64,000 bases of DNA from Komagataeibacter swingsii (lineage in GTDB: Bacteria; Pseudomonadota; Alphaproteobacteria; Acetobacterales; Acetobacteraceae). Numbering within the stretch: position 1 is the stretch's first letter; each line of letters starts with the position of its first letter. Of this stretch, positions 8,836-17,600 are shown piece after piece. The stretch spans positions 1 to 64,000 of the forward strand of contig NZ_NKUB01000002.1 in NCBI RefSeq assembly GCF_003207895.1, in the 5' to 3' direction. Both the position numbers and the translations under genes were made by a program. The notes beneath the pieces are model-generated. The model worked only from the letters and a program-made list of their open reading frames with translations. It had not been told where the DNA came from and ran no database searches.

Positions 8836-10176
8836 ATGAATCCAGCACCGCTCGCCAGAAGCCTGAGATCCCGCCACGTTGCCATGATCTCTATTGGCGG
8901 CATAATCGGCGCGGGTTTTTTTATTGGCGCCTCGACCCCCATTTCCATAGCCGGCCCCGCCAGCCTGCTGTCATATGCCATAGCGGGCTTACTGACATTC
9001 CTGATAAACTGCATGTTGCGTGATGTTGCCCTGCATGCGCCAGACAGGGGATCTTTCGTCAATCATATCCGCCACACCCTTGGCGCGCCGATCGGTTTCA
9101 TGACCGGATGGATCTACTGGCTGGTATGGGTCACGACGCTGGGTATGGAAAGCATGGCGCTTGCCTCGTTACTCGCGCCCATTATGCATATTCCTTATGG
9201 GCTGATTGAATTCCTGATCCTCGCCATCATGACAGCCGCCAACCTTATGGCCGTTCATGTTTATGGTGAGTTTGAATACTGGTTTTCGATGCTGAAAATC
9301 ATCGCCATCCTGGTTTTCATCATGATCGGCGTTTCATTACTGGTACAGGGACACGTACCGGTCTGGCGCAATGTCGCCAGTCAGGGCCTGGCGCCCCATG
9401 GCGCAATGGCGATCCTGGCGGCCGTGCCGTCCATCATTTTTTCAATGGCCGGTACGGAAGTCGTAACAATCGCCGCCGGAGAATCCGACGACCCGGCACG
9501 CAATGTCGCCAATACCGCGCGTACCGTCGCATTCCGTATTATTGTCTTCTACCTTGCCTCCGTCGCACTTATCCTGTGCCTTGTTCCGTGGACTTCCCTT
9601 GTCGCGGGGCAGTCGCCGTTTCTTTACACCCTCAATGCAATACATGTGCCCTTTGCTGGCGTGGCGATGGAAATCGTTATTGTCTGCGCAATGCTTTCAA
9701 CCGTAAATTCCGGTCTGTACGCAACGTCGCGTGTCATGTTTGAACTGGCTGCCGTCCGGGATGCGCCATCCTCCTTCATGCGCCTTCATCCCGTTACGCA
9801 GGCACCGTGGGTTACGGTCCTGTTCAGTGCGTCCGCAGCGCTGCTTATTGCGATTACAGCGGTCTTTTCACCCGATGTTGTCTTTGCCTTCCTTTTGAAT
9901 GCGACTGGTGCTTTCGTCATTTTCGAGTATTTTTTTATTGTCCTGTGCCGCATCCGGGTATGTGGTTTCACCCTGCTTCCCCTCTTGACCATTGTTCTCC
10001 TGCTATGCGCGCTTGTCGCCATGGCCCAGGTCGAACATACAAGGCATGAACTGGAAACCGGTGCGGGCATGATGGGTGTTGTCGTCATCATTGCCATGGC
10101 GCGGCGGGCATATGGCAATTTCTCCCGACCCGGACGGAAACACGCTGAAGAACACGGATATCCACGAAAATTTTGA
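8836..10176 (+). CDS. APC-superfamily amino acid permease
   Basis: Inner-membrane amino acid/polyamine:proton symporter with about 12 hydrophobic segments. Family marks are the N-terminal GGIIGAGFFIGASTP loop of transmembrane segment 1 (residues ~17-31) and the SMAGTEVVTIAAGESDDPARN region typical of the GABA/aromatic/proline permease branch. 446 aa is full length. AGGTC lies about 10 bases before the ATG. The upstream XRE-cupin regulator suggests amino-acid- or amine-responsive control (inference). The C-terminal tail is short and basic. The substrate cannot be assigned from sequence alone. Confidence 0.9.
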   Translation: MNPAPLARSLRSRHVAMISIGGIIGAGFFIGASTPISIAGPASLLSYAIAGLLTFLINCMLRDVALHAPDRGSFVNHIRHTLGAPIGFMTGWIYWLVWVTTLGMESMALASLLAPIMHIPYGLIEFLILAIMTAANLMAVHVYGEFEYWFSMLKIIAILVFIMIGVSLLVQGHVPVWRNVASQGLAPHGAMAILAAVPSIIFSMAGTEVVTIAAGESDDPARNVANTARTVAFRIIVFYLASVALILCLVPWTSLVAGQSPFLYTLNAIHVPFAGVAMEIVIVCAMLSTVNSGLYATSRVMFELAAVRDAPSSFMRLHPVTQAPWVTVLFSASAALLIAITAVFSPDVVFAFLLNATGAFVIFEYFFIVLCRIRVCGFTLLPLLTIVLLLCALVAMAQVEHTRHELETGAGMMGVVVIIAMARRAYGNFSRPGRKHAEEHGYPRKF

Positions 10177-10467
10177 TGACAGGGAAGCCTGCCGCAGCCC
10201 GATGGGAACGGCTTCGGGCATCTGGGCTTCCTTGCCGGTCATGGCATGGCCCGCGCGCAGGCCGGGTGCGCGGATACGTGGCGCGCTGGCGCCAGGCCAG
10301 GTTGGCCGCCTTTCCTTCCACCTGCCGGAGACCACCCATTCGCAATGACCGTTTGAACGAAACCGGCGGTTCTGGCATCCCGATGCGGATGTGCCGTGTT
10401 CCGGGCCTGTGAATGACGTGGGGCACGGGCATATCCTGACCGATCGAGCGTAGTTAAGGACGGAAGC

Positions 10468-11118
10468 ATGCCTGTACCATCAAGACCGCCGCATACAGGG
10501 GGACGCCCGACGCCGGAAGGCTCGGCGCAGCTTGACCGGCATGTGCTTGATGTCGCGACCACACTGTTTGTAAGGCAGGGCTATGCCGCGACATCCCTGG
10601 AACAGATCGCCCGTGTCGCGGAATGCAGCAAGGCCAGCCTGTACCGGCGCTATTCCTGCAAGGCGGCCCTGTTCAAGGCGGTGGTGGCCGCACGCGGCGC
10701 GCACCTGCTGGAGGAAGCCCGCGCGGTCGAAGCCTGTTCAAGGGACCCGCTGCTGGCCACCAGGGAAATCGCCCTGTTCTTCCTGGACTTCATGCTGCGC
10801 CCCGAAACGACGGAAGCCTACCGGATCGTCATCGCCGACGGGCACCGCATCCCGTCCGTGGTTGACGACATGATGGCGACCAGCGTGGAACCCTTTGTCG
10901 CAACAATCAGCCGCCTGCTGAAAGCCGCCGCCGATGCGGGACACATTGAATCAACCGATCATGAGGAAACCACCCGTGTCCTGATGGGCCTTGTCCTTGG
11001 CTGGCCATTGCAGAATACCCTGCTGGGCCAGAACAAGATGCTGGACCCGCAGGCGCGCCAGCGTTTTTTTGACCGGGCGTGGCAGGTTTTCCTGTCAGGC
11101 ATCAGGCGCGCGCCCTGA
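10468..11118 (+). CDS. TetR/AcrR-family transcriptional regulator
   Basis: One-component repressor. The N-terminal HTH is at about residues 22-68 (VATTLFVRQGYAATSLEQIA, ECSKASLYRRYSCKAALF), followed by a ligand-binding helical domain with a TetR_C-like C-terminus (MGLVLGWPLQNTLLG). 216 aa is typical. TAAGGA lies about 10 bases before the ATG. Two rho-independent-type hairpins follow at 11134-11193. No efflux pump lies directly beside it, so its target is unclear. Confidence 0.88.
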   Translation: MPVPSRPPHTGGRPTPEGSAQLDRHVLDVATTLFVRQGYAATSLEQIARVAECSKASLYRRYSCKAALFKAVVAARGAHLLEEARAVEACSRDPLLATREIALFFLDFMLRPETTEAYRIVIADGHRIPSVVDDMMATSVEPFVATISRLLKAAADAGHIESTDHEETTRVLMGLVLGWPLQNTLLGQNKMLDPQARQRFFDRAWQVFLSGIRRAP

Positions 11119-11133
11119 CGCCACCGCGCATGA

Positions 11134-11158
11134 CCGCCCCTGTAGCCTGGCGGTTTTT
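11134..11158 (+). terminator. Rho-independent terminator after TetR gene
   Basis: CCGCC ... GGCGG stem followed by TTTTT, beginning about 15 bp after the stop. Confidence 0.7.
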
Positions 11159-11172
11159 AACGGATCAAGGCC

Positions 11173-11193
11173 CGGCCACGCAGGCCGTTTTTT
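11173..11193 (+). terminator. Second tandem terminator
   Basis: CGGCC-ACGCA-GGCCG followed by six T. Tandem with the previous hairpin, it insulates the downstream Crp/Fnr gene. Confidence 0.7.
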
Positions 11194-11219
11194 AGCGCGC
11201 ATTGACATGCCATATTGAG

Positions 11220-11238
11220 ATACGAAACGGTATCGTAT
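11220..11238. promoter_or_regulatory. Inverted repeat in Crp/Fnr gene promoter
   Basis: ATACGA-N7-TCGTAT, directly before a TATAAT (11240-11245) and upstream of the Crp/Fnr gene. Candidate operator overlapping the promoter. Confidence 0.4.
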
Positions 11239-11348
11239 ATATAATTCGGAACAGCCGGTCCCCCCTTGCCCCACATATGGTCGGGCAGACAGGGTGATCC
11301 ATCGCAGGCACGCCATGACTTATTACGATAGAGAAACAGACGGTCATA

Positions 11349-11990
11349 ATGTTCAGTAGCTTCAGACTGACCGGTGCGGAACGGGAGGCGCTGAACGCGA
11401 TCTCGACCCGAATACACCGGCCTGCAAAACGCCGTATCTACGCGCAGGGGGATCAGGGGCATTACATCTATCGTATCCGCTCGGGCGCCGTGCGCCTGGA
11501 ACACCAGCTAAAGGACGGGCGCAACCAGATTTTCGCTTTCCTGTGGCCCGATGACATGTTCGGCACGCTGGACGGCGGGCTGTACCATACCTCCGCCATT
11601 ACCCTGGTGGATACATACCTGTTCCAGATTTCCTATCCCGCGCTCAAAAGCCTGGTGGAGGTCCATCCCCGCATACAGACGCTGTTCCTGCGGCAGGCGC
11701 TGGATTACGCAAAAACGACGGAACGCCACCTGTTGCTTGCGACCTATCCCCTTGTGGTCAAGAGGCTGGCCGGTTTCCTGCTGGAATGCAGCAGGCAGGC
11801 GGATTTCTTCGACCGGACATCCGGCATCCTGACGCTGGCCATGGACCGCAAGGATATCGCCGACTACCTGGGCTTCGCCATCGAGACCACCAGCCGCACC
11901 CTCAAGGAACTGGAGGATATGGGCCTGATACAGCGCCTGTCCGCCCAGCGCATAAGGATAGACCGCGACAGGATCGGGGCGATCATCTGA
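11349..11990 (+). CDS. Crp/Fnr-family transcriptional regulator
   Basis: Regulator with an N-terminal cyclic-nucleotide-like beta-roll (residues ~15-120) and a C-terminal winged helix (~145-213) whose recognition region reads DYLGFAIETTSRTLKEL, typical of the Fnr/FixK branch. No Fnr-type N-terminal cysteine cluster is seen, so it is unlikely to carry an iron-sulfur cluster. 213 aa is normal. The promoter region carries an inverted repeat and a TATAAT. Its neighbours do not form an operon with it, and the effector is unknown. Confidence 0.88.
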   Translation: MFSSFRLTGAEREALNAISTRIHRPAKRRIYAQGDQGHYIYRIRSGAVRLEHQLKDGRNQIFAFLWPDDMFGTLDGGLYHTSAITLVDTYLFQISYPALKSLVEVHPRIQTLFLRQALDYAKTTERHLLLATYPLVVKRLAGFLLECSRQADFFDRTSGILTLAMDRKDIADYLGFAIETTSRTLKELEDMGLIQRLSAQRIRIDRDRIGAII

Positions 11991-12041
11991 CTTCCCCCCC
12001 TTTTCCCTAACCGTGCTGCCCCGACCGGGAAAACCGCGTCC

Positions 12042-12629
12042 TTATTCCCGCCATGGCAGGGGCACGAAGCCCGGCAACGCCTCGATCCGTTCCAGCCATG
12101 CCCTGACGGCGGGATAGGGATCAAGGGAAATGCCACCTTCAGGCGCATGGGCGGTATAGCCGTAGCACGCCAGGTCAGCCAGCGTCGGGCAGTCCGCCGC
12201 AAGGTAGCTGCGCCCGCGCAGGAACGCATCCATGAAACCCAGCAGCTTCGCCGCCCGCGCCCGCGCATCGGCCGGCTCCCCTGCCTTGTGGAACAACGCC
12301 ACCATGCGGGCCGCCGCCGGTCCCTGCCGCAGTTCGCCAGCCGCGATCGACAGCCATCGCTGCACATGCGCCGCCCCCACGGGATCATCGGGCAGCCATT
12401 GCGTGCCCGCGCCATAGGCCTTCGCCACATAGACAAGGATCGCATTGCTGTCCGCCAGAACCAGATCCCCGTCACGCAGCACCGGGACCTGCCCCAGCGG
12501 GTTGATGTGCCGCAGTTCCGGCGAGGACGCATCCACGACCTCGAAATGGTAATCAAGGCCAAGCATCGACAGAAGTAGCCTGACGCGATGCGCATGACCC
12601 GATAGCGGCGTGCCGTAGAGTGTTATCAT
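12042..12629 (-). CDS. Glutathione S-transferase family protein
   Basis: Cytosolic GST-fold protein that conjugates or reduces electrophiles with glutathione. The thioredoxin-like N-domain (residues 1-78) contains NPLGQVPVLRDGDLVLADSN with the cis-Pro and the glutathione-contacting acidic-Ser pair (DS). The alpha-helical C-domain (~88-195) has the N-cap-like PTLADLACYGY. The start at base 12629 (MITLYGTPLSG) fits the family. The frame is open to 12707 but that extension has no GST homology. Convergent with the Crp/Fnr gene. Substrate unknown. Confidence 0.9.
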   Translation of the reverse strand: MITLYGTPLSGHAHRVRLLLSMLGLDYHFEVVDASSPELRHINPLGQVPVLRDGDLVLADSNAILVYVAKAYGAGTQWLPDDPVGAAHVQRWLSIAAGELRQGPAAARMVALFHKAGEPADARARAAKLLGFMDAFLRGRSYLAADCPTLADLACYGYTAHAPEGGISLDPYPAVRAWLERIEALPGFVPLPWRE

Positions 12630-12770
12630 GAGGAAGCGTTCCCATCGTGTTTTCCCGACCATGGCATTGCAGCCGTAGCCACGGATAGCCCCGCCACATG
12701 GCCCCACGCCGCGGGAATGGCGTTGCTGGCGGGCCGCGCGCCCTGTCCGCCGGTGCCCGACGGGGGCAGG

Positions 12771-13721
12771 CTATTCCATGGCGGCCGGAATGGCGGCGGC
12801 GCGGGCGGGGTCATGCATGTGCCGCCGTGCCCGCCGCTCCTCCACCGCGAGGCGTTCGAAGTGGATGCGCTGGCGGATCCAGTTCAGCATGCCAGAAAAG
12901 GTCACGACGATGATGCCGACAATCGTCCAGTGGTCCAGCGGCTGGTGAAACAGGAAGTAGCTGAACGCCACGGCCCACAACATCTGGCTGTATTGCGGCA
13001 GCGCCACACGGTTGGCGGGCGCGCGGGCCGTCGCCATCATCATCAACAACTGGCCCAGCGCGGCCAGGAACCCGTAGCCGAACAGGAACAGCCACGTCTT
13101 AAGCCCATGCGGCCAGTGCGCATGCCCCAGCATGAGCAGCCCGTCACCCACCAGCGGGCCGAACAGGCTAGACCCGAATAGCGACAGCCGTGGCGTATTG
13201 TTGCCCGCCAGCCGGTAGGCAATGACGCCCACGGCATTGGCCACCGCCGCGATCACGGCGCACAGATGCCCCAGATGCAGCGCCCGCACGCCGGGCCGCA
13301 GCACGATCAGCACGCCCACGAACCCCAGGATGACCGACAGCCACGCCCAGCCCGAAACCTTTTCACGCAGCAGCGTGACCGACAGGACCGTCACGAAAAA
13401 CGGCATGAGGAACATGAGCGAAAGCGCCTCGGGCATGGGCAGCAGCATGAAGGCTTCGACACTGGCCGCGGTGGAGGCAAAGATGGCGATCGCGCGCACC
13501 ACCCACATGCCCGGCCGCTGGGGGGAAAAGATGTCGCGCAGGGATTCATCGGGCCTGCGGATGAACGGGATGATCAGGAAACCGAACACGCCACCGGAAA
13601 ACGCGACCTCGAAGGGATCAAGCTGGCCGGCCAGCAGCTTTGAATACGCATCACTGATCGAAAAGGAGGAATACGCCGCAAAGGCCAGCATCATCCCCGA
13701 GGTAAAGAAAGACATGTTCAT
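12771..13721 (-). CDS. EamA/DMT-family transporter
   Basis: Drug/metabolite superfamily inner-membrane exporter with ten predicted hydrophobic helices in two EamA repeats (residues ~8-140 and ~155-290). The end of the first repeat (VTLLREKVSGWAWLSVILGF, VGVLIVLRPG) is typical. The start at 13721 gives 316 aa; the ATG at 13715 is a near alternative, and the open frame to 13829 adds no hydrophobic segment. The C-terminal tail is Arg/Ala-rich. The exported compound is unknown. Confidence 0.87.
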   Translation of the reverse strand: MNMSFFTSGMMLAFAAYSSFSISDAYSKLLAGQLDPFEVAFSGGVFGFLIIPFIRRPDESLRDIFSPQRPGMWVVRAIAIFASTAASVEAFMLLPMPEALSLMFLMPFFVTVLSVTLLREKVSGWAWLSVILGFVGVLIVLRPGVRALHLGHLCAVIAAVANAVGVIAYRLAGNNTPRLSLFGSSLFGPLVGDGLLMLGHAHWPHGLKTWLFLFGYGFLAALGQLLMMMATARAPANRVALPQYSQMLWAVAFSYFLFHQPLDHWTIVGIIVVTFSGMLNWIRQRIHFERLAVEERRARRHMHDPARAAAIPAAME

Positions 13722-13925
13722 CTGCGTTGCCCGTAGCCGGAGGAGCGGGCAGTATGGATGCAAAAGGGGGTCAGGGCCAACATTGGATGAGACGACCTGA
13801 TATGCCAGCGTCCCACCCATGCCCGCCATGGCAGCGCCGCGGAATATCCTGTCGCACGGAAACGGCGATGCGCCCGCCCCTGTCCCCGGTCACGGAGCGG
13901 CACGCCAGCGTATGACGATCCGGTT

Positions 13926-14897
13926 TTAATCAGCCGTCCGGTCCGGCACATGCCCTTTCATGCCGGTGCCTGCGACCGGGTCATCCACGCGGCTGAGGGT
14001 GCGGACATCATGGCGGTAGCGCCGTGGCGTCGTGCGGCAAATCTCCATGAACTGCCGGTTGAAGTTGGACAGGTTGGCAAAGCCCGCGGCGCTGCTGATT
14101 TCGGCGATGGACGCATCGGTTTCCGCCAGCATGCGGCAGGCGCGGCTTACCCGCAGCCTGCGCATGAAGGATACGAATGTCGAACCCGTCGCCCGGCGGA
14201 ACAGGCGTGAAAACGCAGGCCCGCTCAACCCGACCTGCCGGGCCATGTCCGCCTGCCGGATATCGTGCGGGCCGCCTGACAGCAGGTGGCGGATCACCCG
14301 GTCCATGCGCTCCAGGTCCCGGTCCGCGACCCGCGCCTGCCCTTCCCCGCCAAACGGGGCGATCCCCGTCAGAATCTGGCGCGGGCAGGCCGCCAGCCCC
14401 GACAGCAGCCCGATCAGGGCCGCAAGGCGCGCCGCGTCATGCATGTCCCCCATCGCCGCCAGGCGTGCGCCCAGCACCGGCGCCATCGGCCCCGTAAACA
14501 CGACCCCGTAGCGTGCATCCGCCAGTAGGGCGGACACCGTTTCCAGTTCCGGGCACAGGGCCACCAGTTGTTGCAGCCAGTCATCATGGGCCTGCAGCAC
14601 GATATCACGTCCCGCGATCCGCTCGCCCATCGACAGGTCACTGAACCACCCGTGCGGCAGGTCCGGCCCCACCAGCACCAGGTGGCCGGGGGCGAACGTG
14701 CCCAGGAAATCCCCCACCATGAAATGCCCCGTCCCGGCCGTGATCAGGTGCAGTTCATATTCGGGGTGGTAGTTCCATCGCGCACAGGCGGCAGGGTAGT
14801 CATGGCGGTGCCAGACAAAGCTCTGCCGGGGGCCGGGCTGGATGACCTCGAAGACCGGGGGGCGTACCGTACGGCTTTCCCCCATGCGGGCTGGCAT
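13926..14897 (-). CDS. AraC-family transcriptional regulator of polyol operon
   Basis: Regulator with an N-terminal cupin-like sensor (HPEYELHLITAGTGHFMVGD, PGHLVLVGPDLPHGW at about residues 45-90) and a C-terminal AraC double HTH (~225-310; IRQADMARQVGLSGPAFSRL and SNFNRQFMEICRTTPRRYR). Its ATG overlaps the stop of the upstream MFS gene (TGATG), so the two are translationally coupled. Last gene of the leftward dehydrogenase-transporter-regulator operon, so it likely senses the transported polyol. A longer frame to 15320 is a shadow of the MFS gene. Confidence 0.9.
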   Translation of the reverse strand: MPARMGESRTVRPPVFEVIQPGPRQSFVWHRHDYPAACARWNYHPEYELHLITAGTGHFMVGDFLGTFAPGHLVLVGPDLPHGWFSDLSMGERIAGRDIVLQAHDDWLQQLVALCPELETVSALLADARYGVVFTGPMAPVLGARLAAMGDMHDAARLAALIGLLSGLAACPRQILTGIAPFGGEGQARVADRDLERMDRVIRHLLSGGPHDIRQADMARQVGLSGPAFSRLFRRATGSTFVSFMRRLRVSRACRMLAETDASIAEISSAAGFANLSNFNRQFMEICRTTPRRYRHDVRTLSRVDDPVAGTGMKGHVPDRTAD

Positions 14898-16276
14898 CAC
14901 CGCGCCGGCGTGTGCGATGCAAGCGTGGTCTCCATCCCCTCGCGCACCGCCTGCGCCTTGGCGCTGGAGGCGACATCCACGGCATGGGCGCCACGGGGCT
15001 GGACCAGCCGGATGAAGCCTGTCAGCACCGCGCCAAGGAAATACAGCGCCGCGAACGCAATCACCACGCCCTGCGTGCCATACCCCGACACCAGCATCGT
15101 CGCCAGCGCCGGCCCGGCAAAATTGGCCAGGCCGCCCCCAAGGTTCTGCACCGATACCGCCGCCCCCTTGTGTTCGGGCGCCAGCATGGGAAAGATCGCC
15201 CCCATCGGCACGAAGGACGTGATCGTCAGCGCAAACAGCAGGGCCGCGACAATCGCCACCGCCATGTTGCCCGGTGCCGCGCGCGGCAGGTAGTAGAACG
15301 CCAGCGTGGCGATGCCGCACCCCACGAAGCCGACCCAGCGCATCTGCCGCAGCCAGCCGATCCGGTCACCCACGATCCCCCACATGACATTGGTAAAGGG
15401 CTGCACCACAAAGAATATGCCGTATATGCGCAGCCATTGCGGCATGGTGAACCCGCCTTCGGCCGAGGTATAGAACAGCGGCATCACCACCGGGAAACCG
15501 AACAGCGACAGGTTGCATATGATCCGTATGAGCAGCGCCAGCGCGATATCACGGTTATGGGCGATCAGCGTCAGGCCCCGGCTGATTTCGGTCAACTGGT
15601 GGCGCAGGCTGCGCCCCTTGTTCCTGTCGATCGCGGCGGGCGCGTCATCACGTATGGCGAAAAACGCCAGCAGGCCACCACACACGACCCATGCCAGCGA
15701 CATCCACAACGTTGGCAGGAAGCCAATGGCGGGGATGGTGAAGCTGGGCAGGAAGGATGCAATGATGCCATAGCCGATCGTGAACATGGACCACACCCAG
15801 CCAATGGCCGAAGCCAGCCGGTGGTCAGGCGTGCGCTGCACGATCCAGAAGAAGAATGCATAGAAAAACAGTGGATAGGCAAACCCGCGCAGCCCGTAGA
15901 ACACCAGCATCAGCACGAAGTCATGCCGCATGACCCCACCGGACAGGAACGCGACATGGCACGCCACCCACCACAGCGTCCCGATGGCCATGATGCGCCG
16001 GGGGCCATATACTTCCGCCAGCACGCCGGACAGCCAGCTTGCCACCGCCGCCGTCGCCCCGTACACGGTAAACAGCAGGCCAGCCTGCCGGGCGGAAAAC
16101 CCGATGCCCGTCACGTATTTGGACAGGAACGCGACCTCGATCCCGTCGCCGGTCATATACAGCGCAACCGCGACATAACCCCAGAACAGCACGACCGGCA
16201 TGCCCCATATGATCGGGGATGCCGAAGGCTTCATGGATGCGCCGCCGTTACCGGCGGAACCGTTCATGGCATTCAT
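14897..16276 (-). CDS. MFS transporter, RbtT/DalT-like polyol carrier
   Basis: Major facilitator superfamily symporter of the ribitol/D-arabinitol (RbtT/DalT/CsbX) type. The TGDGIEVAFLSKY and FSARQAGLLFTVYG segments near the N-terminus are characteristic of that group. About twelve membrane helices in 459 aa. The start is uncertain among three Met codons within the first 15 residues. It lies between a polyol dehydrogenase (79 bp upstream) and an AraC regulator (overlapping downstream), consistent with uptake of a pentitol or hexitol. The substrate assignment is inference from family and context. Confidence 0.87.
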   Translation of the reverse strand: MNAMNGSAGNGGASMKPSASPIIWGMPVVLFWGYVAVALYMTGDGIEVAFLSKYVTGIGFSARQAGLLFTVYGATAAVASWLSGVLAEVYGPRRIMAIGTLWWVACHVAFLSGGVMRHDFVLMLVFYGLRGFAYPLFFYAFFFWIVQRTPDHRLASAIGWVWSMFTIGYGIIASFLPSFTIPAIGFLPTLWMSLAWVVCGGLLAFFAIRDDAPAAIDRNKGRSLRHQLTEISRGLTLIAHNRDIALALLIRIICNLSLFGFPVVMPLFYTSAEGGFTMPQWLRIYGIFFVVQPFTNVMWGIVGDRIGWLRQMRWVGFVGCGIATLAFYYLPRAAPGNMAVAIVAALLFALTITSFVPMGAIFPMLAPEHKGAAVSVQNLGGGLANFAGPALATMLVSGYGTQGVVIAFAALYFLGAVLTGFIRLVQPRGAHAVDVASSAKAQAVREGMETTLASHTPAR

Positions 16277-16355
16277 TTTTTCATGCCTTTTTGTTTTTAT
16301 TGGGCAGGCAACCCGAAGGTCGCCTGCCTTGGGTGATGTTACGCCACGCGGGCGG

Positions 16356-17411
16356 TCAGGTGGCGGTTGCCCCCGGCATCGTGATCTGCAGCTTTACATC
16401 CGTGGGGTCCGCCGACGCCGCGCGTTCAAACGCCGCAACCCCCTGCGTGAATGCAAATGTTCCCGAAATGAGGGGCTTGAGGTCCACCTTGCCCGATGCG
16501 ATCAGGGCTATGGCGCGTTCATATACGTTGGCGTAGCGGAAAACCGTTTCCATGCGGATTTCCCTGGCCTGCGCGGCCACGATGTCAAAGGGCACCTTTT
16601 CCACCGGCATGCCCACGAACACCACCGTACCACCCGGTCGCACGCAGGACAGGACATCGTCATACGCACCGGCAAAGCCACTGGCTTCGAACACCACATC
16701 CGCGCCCCAGTCGGCCCCGACATGGCGGGATATGACGTCACGCGGGTTTTCATCACGCACGTTGACCGGCTCGATCCCGTCATAGCGACCGGCGATTTCC
16801 AGTTTCGGCGCGGCGATGTCGGTTATGAACACCACCCCCGCCCCGGACGCCAGCGCGGCCAGCGCGGTCATCAGCCCGATCGGCCCGCACCCGGTCACAA
16901 GGCAGGTATCACCCGGTTTGATCGCCGCCTTGACGGCCGCCTGCACGCCAATGGCGAACGGCTCGACCATCGCCCCTTCGCCAAAGGAAACGTTGTCGGG
17001 CAGGCGATAGGTAAAGGCGGCCGGATGGACCACTTCCGGCATCAGGCAGCCATGGACGGGCGGCGTGGCCCAGAAGGTCACGGCGGGGTCGACATTGTAG
17101 ATCCCCATGCGCGACGCCCGCGACAGGGGGTCGGGAATGCCCGGCTCCATGCACACGCGATCACCCACTTTCAGGTTTCTGACGCGCGATCCGGTTTCAA
17201 TGACCGTGCCTGCGGCTTCATGCCCCGGCACCATCGGGTCATTGACGACAAAGGGGCCGATGCGCCCGTGTGTATAGTAATGGACATCACTGCCACAGAT
17301 GCCGACCGTATGGATCCTGATGCGCACGTCATCAGGCCCCAGTTCCTGTGGCAGGTCGATATTACGGATGGAAAGAACGCCTTGGCGTTCAAGGACCAGA
17401 GCTTCCGCCAT
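16356..17411 (-). CDS. Zinc-dependent polyol dehydrogenase (xylitol/sorbitol dehydrogenase type)
   Basis: NAD-dependent medium-chain dehydrogenase that oxidises a polyol to a ketose. Catalytic zinc ligands are Cys39 ([10 protein letters not shown]), His64-Glu65 (PGHEAAG) and Glu in MVEPFAIG; the Rossmann nucleotide motif is [12 protein letters not shown]. The four-cysteine structural-zinc loop is replaced by [20 protein letters not shown], a variant seen in bacterial xylitol dehydrogenases. 351 aa is normal. First gene of the polyol operon. A perfect inverted repeat (17560-17575) lies about 150 bp upstream and may bind the AraC protein. Confidence 0.9.
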   Translation of the reverse strand: MAEALVLERQGVLSIRNIDLPQELGPDDVRIRIHTVGICGSDVHYYTHGRIGPFVVNDPMVPGHEAAGTVIETGSRVRNLKVGDRVCMEPGIPDPLSRASRMGIYNVDPAVTFWATPPVHGCLMPEVVHPAAFTYRLPDNVSFGEGAMVEPFAIGVQAAVKAAIKPGDTCLVTGCGPIGLMTALAALASGAGVVFITDIAAPKLEIAGRYDGIEPVNVRDENPRDVISRHVGADWGADVVFEASGFAGAYDDVLSCVRPGGTVVFVGMPVEKVPFDIVAAQAREIRMETVFRYANVYERAIALIASGKVDLKPLISGTFAFTQGVAAFERAASADPTDVKLQITMPGATAT

Positions 17412-17559
17412 TTATTGCCTGACGCCCTTCGGGCGCCCCTTCTTTTTGTTTTTGGCGAAATCATATGAAAAGATCGGCAGGCATCACGTCTAGCCCGTCT
17501 TTTGCCGGAAAATGATACTTTTTTGACATCCGTGAATTTCCGCCACAAAACGGCGAAAC

Positions 17560-17575
17560 GTCACGCATTCGTGAC
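17560..17575. promoter_or_regulatory. Candidate operator of polyol operon
   Basis: GTCACG-CATT-CGTGAC, perfect 6-bp arms, in the ~190-bp gap before the dehydrogenase gene. A plausible regulator site by position only. Confidence 0.4.
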
Positions 17576-17600
17576 ACCCGGCATCCTGCCTGTCCGGTCC

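Noticed and set aside
11202-11245. Sigma-70 promoter TTGACA/TATAAT upstream of the Crp/Fnr gene
   Set aside because: The spacing between the two hexamers is 32 bp, too long for one promoter; only the TATAAT region is kept as a possible -10.
13926-15320. 464-codon version of the AraC regulator
   Set aside because: The N-terminal 141 codons overlap the MFS gene on the same strand and resemble no domain; the real start is at 14897.
14912-16336. Long plus-strand frame (474 codons) across the MFS gene
   Set aside because: Antisense shadow rich in Arg, His and Gln, without domain; the minus strand encodes a clear transporter.
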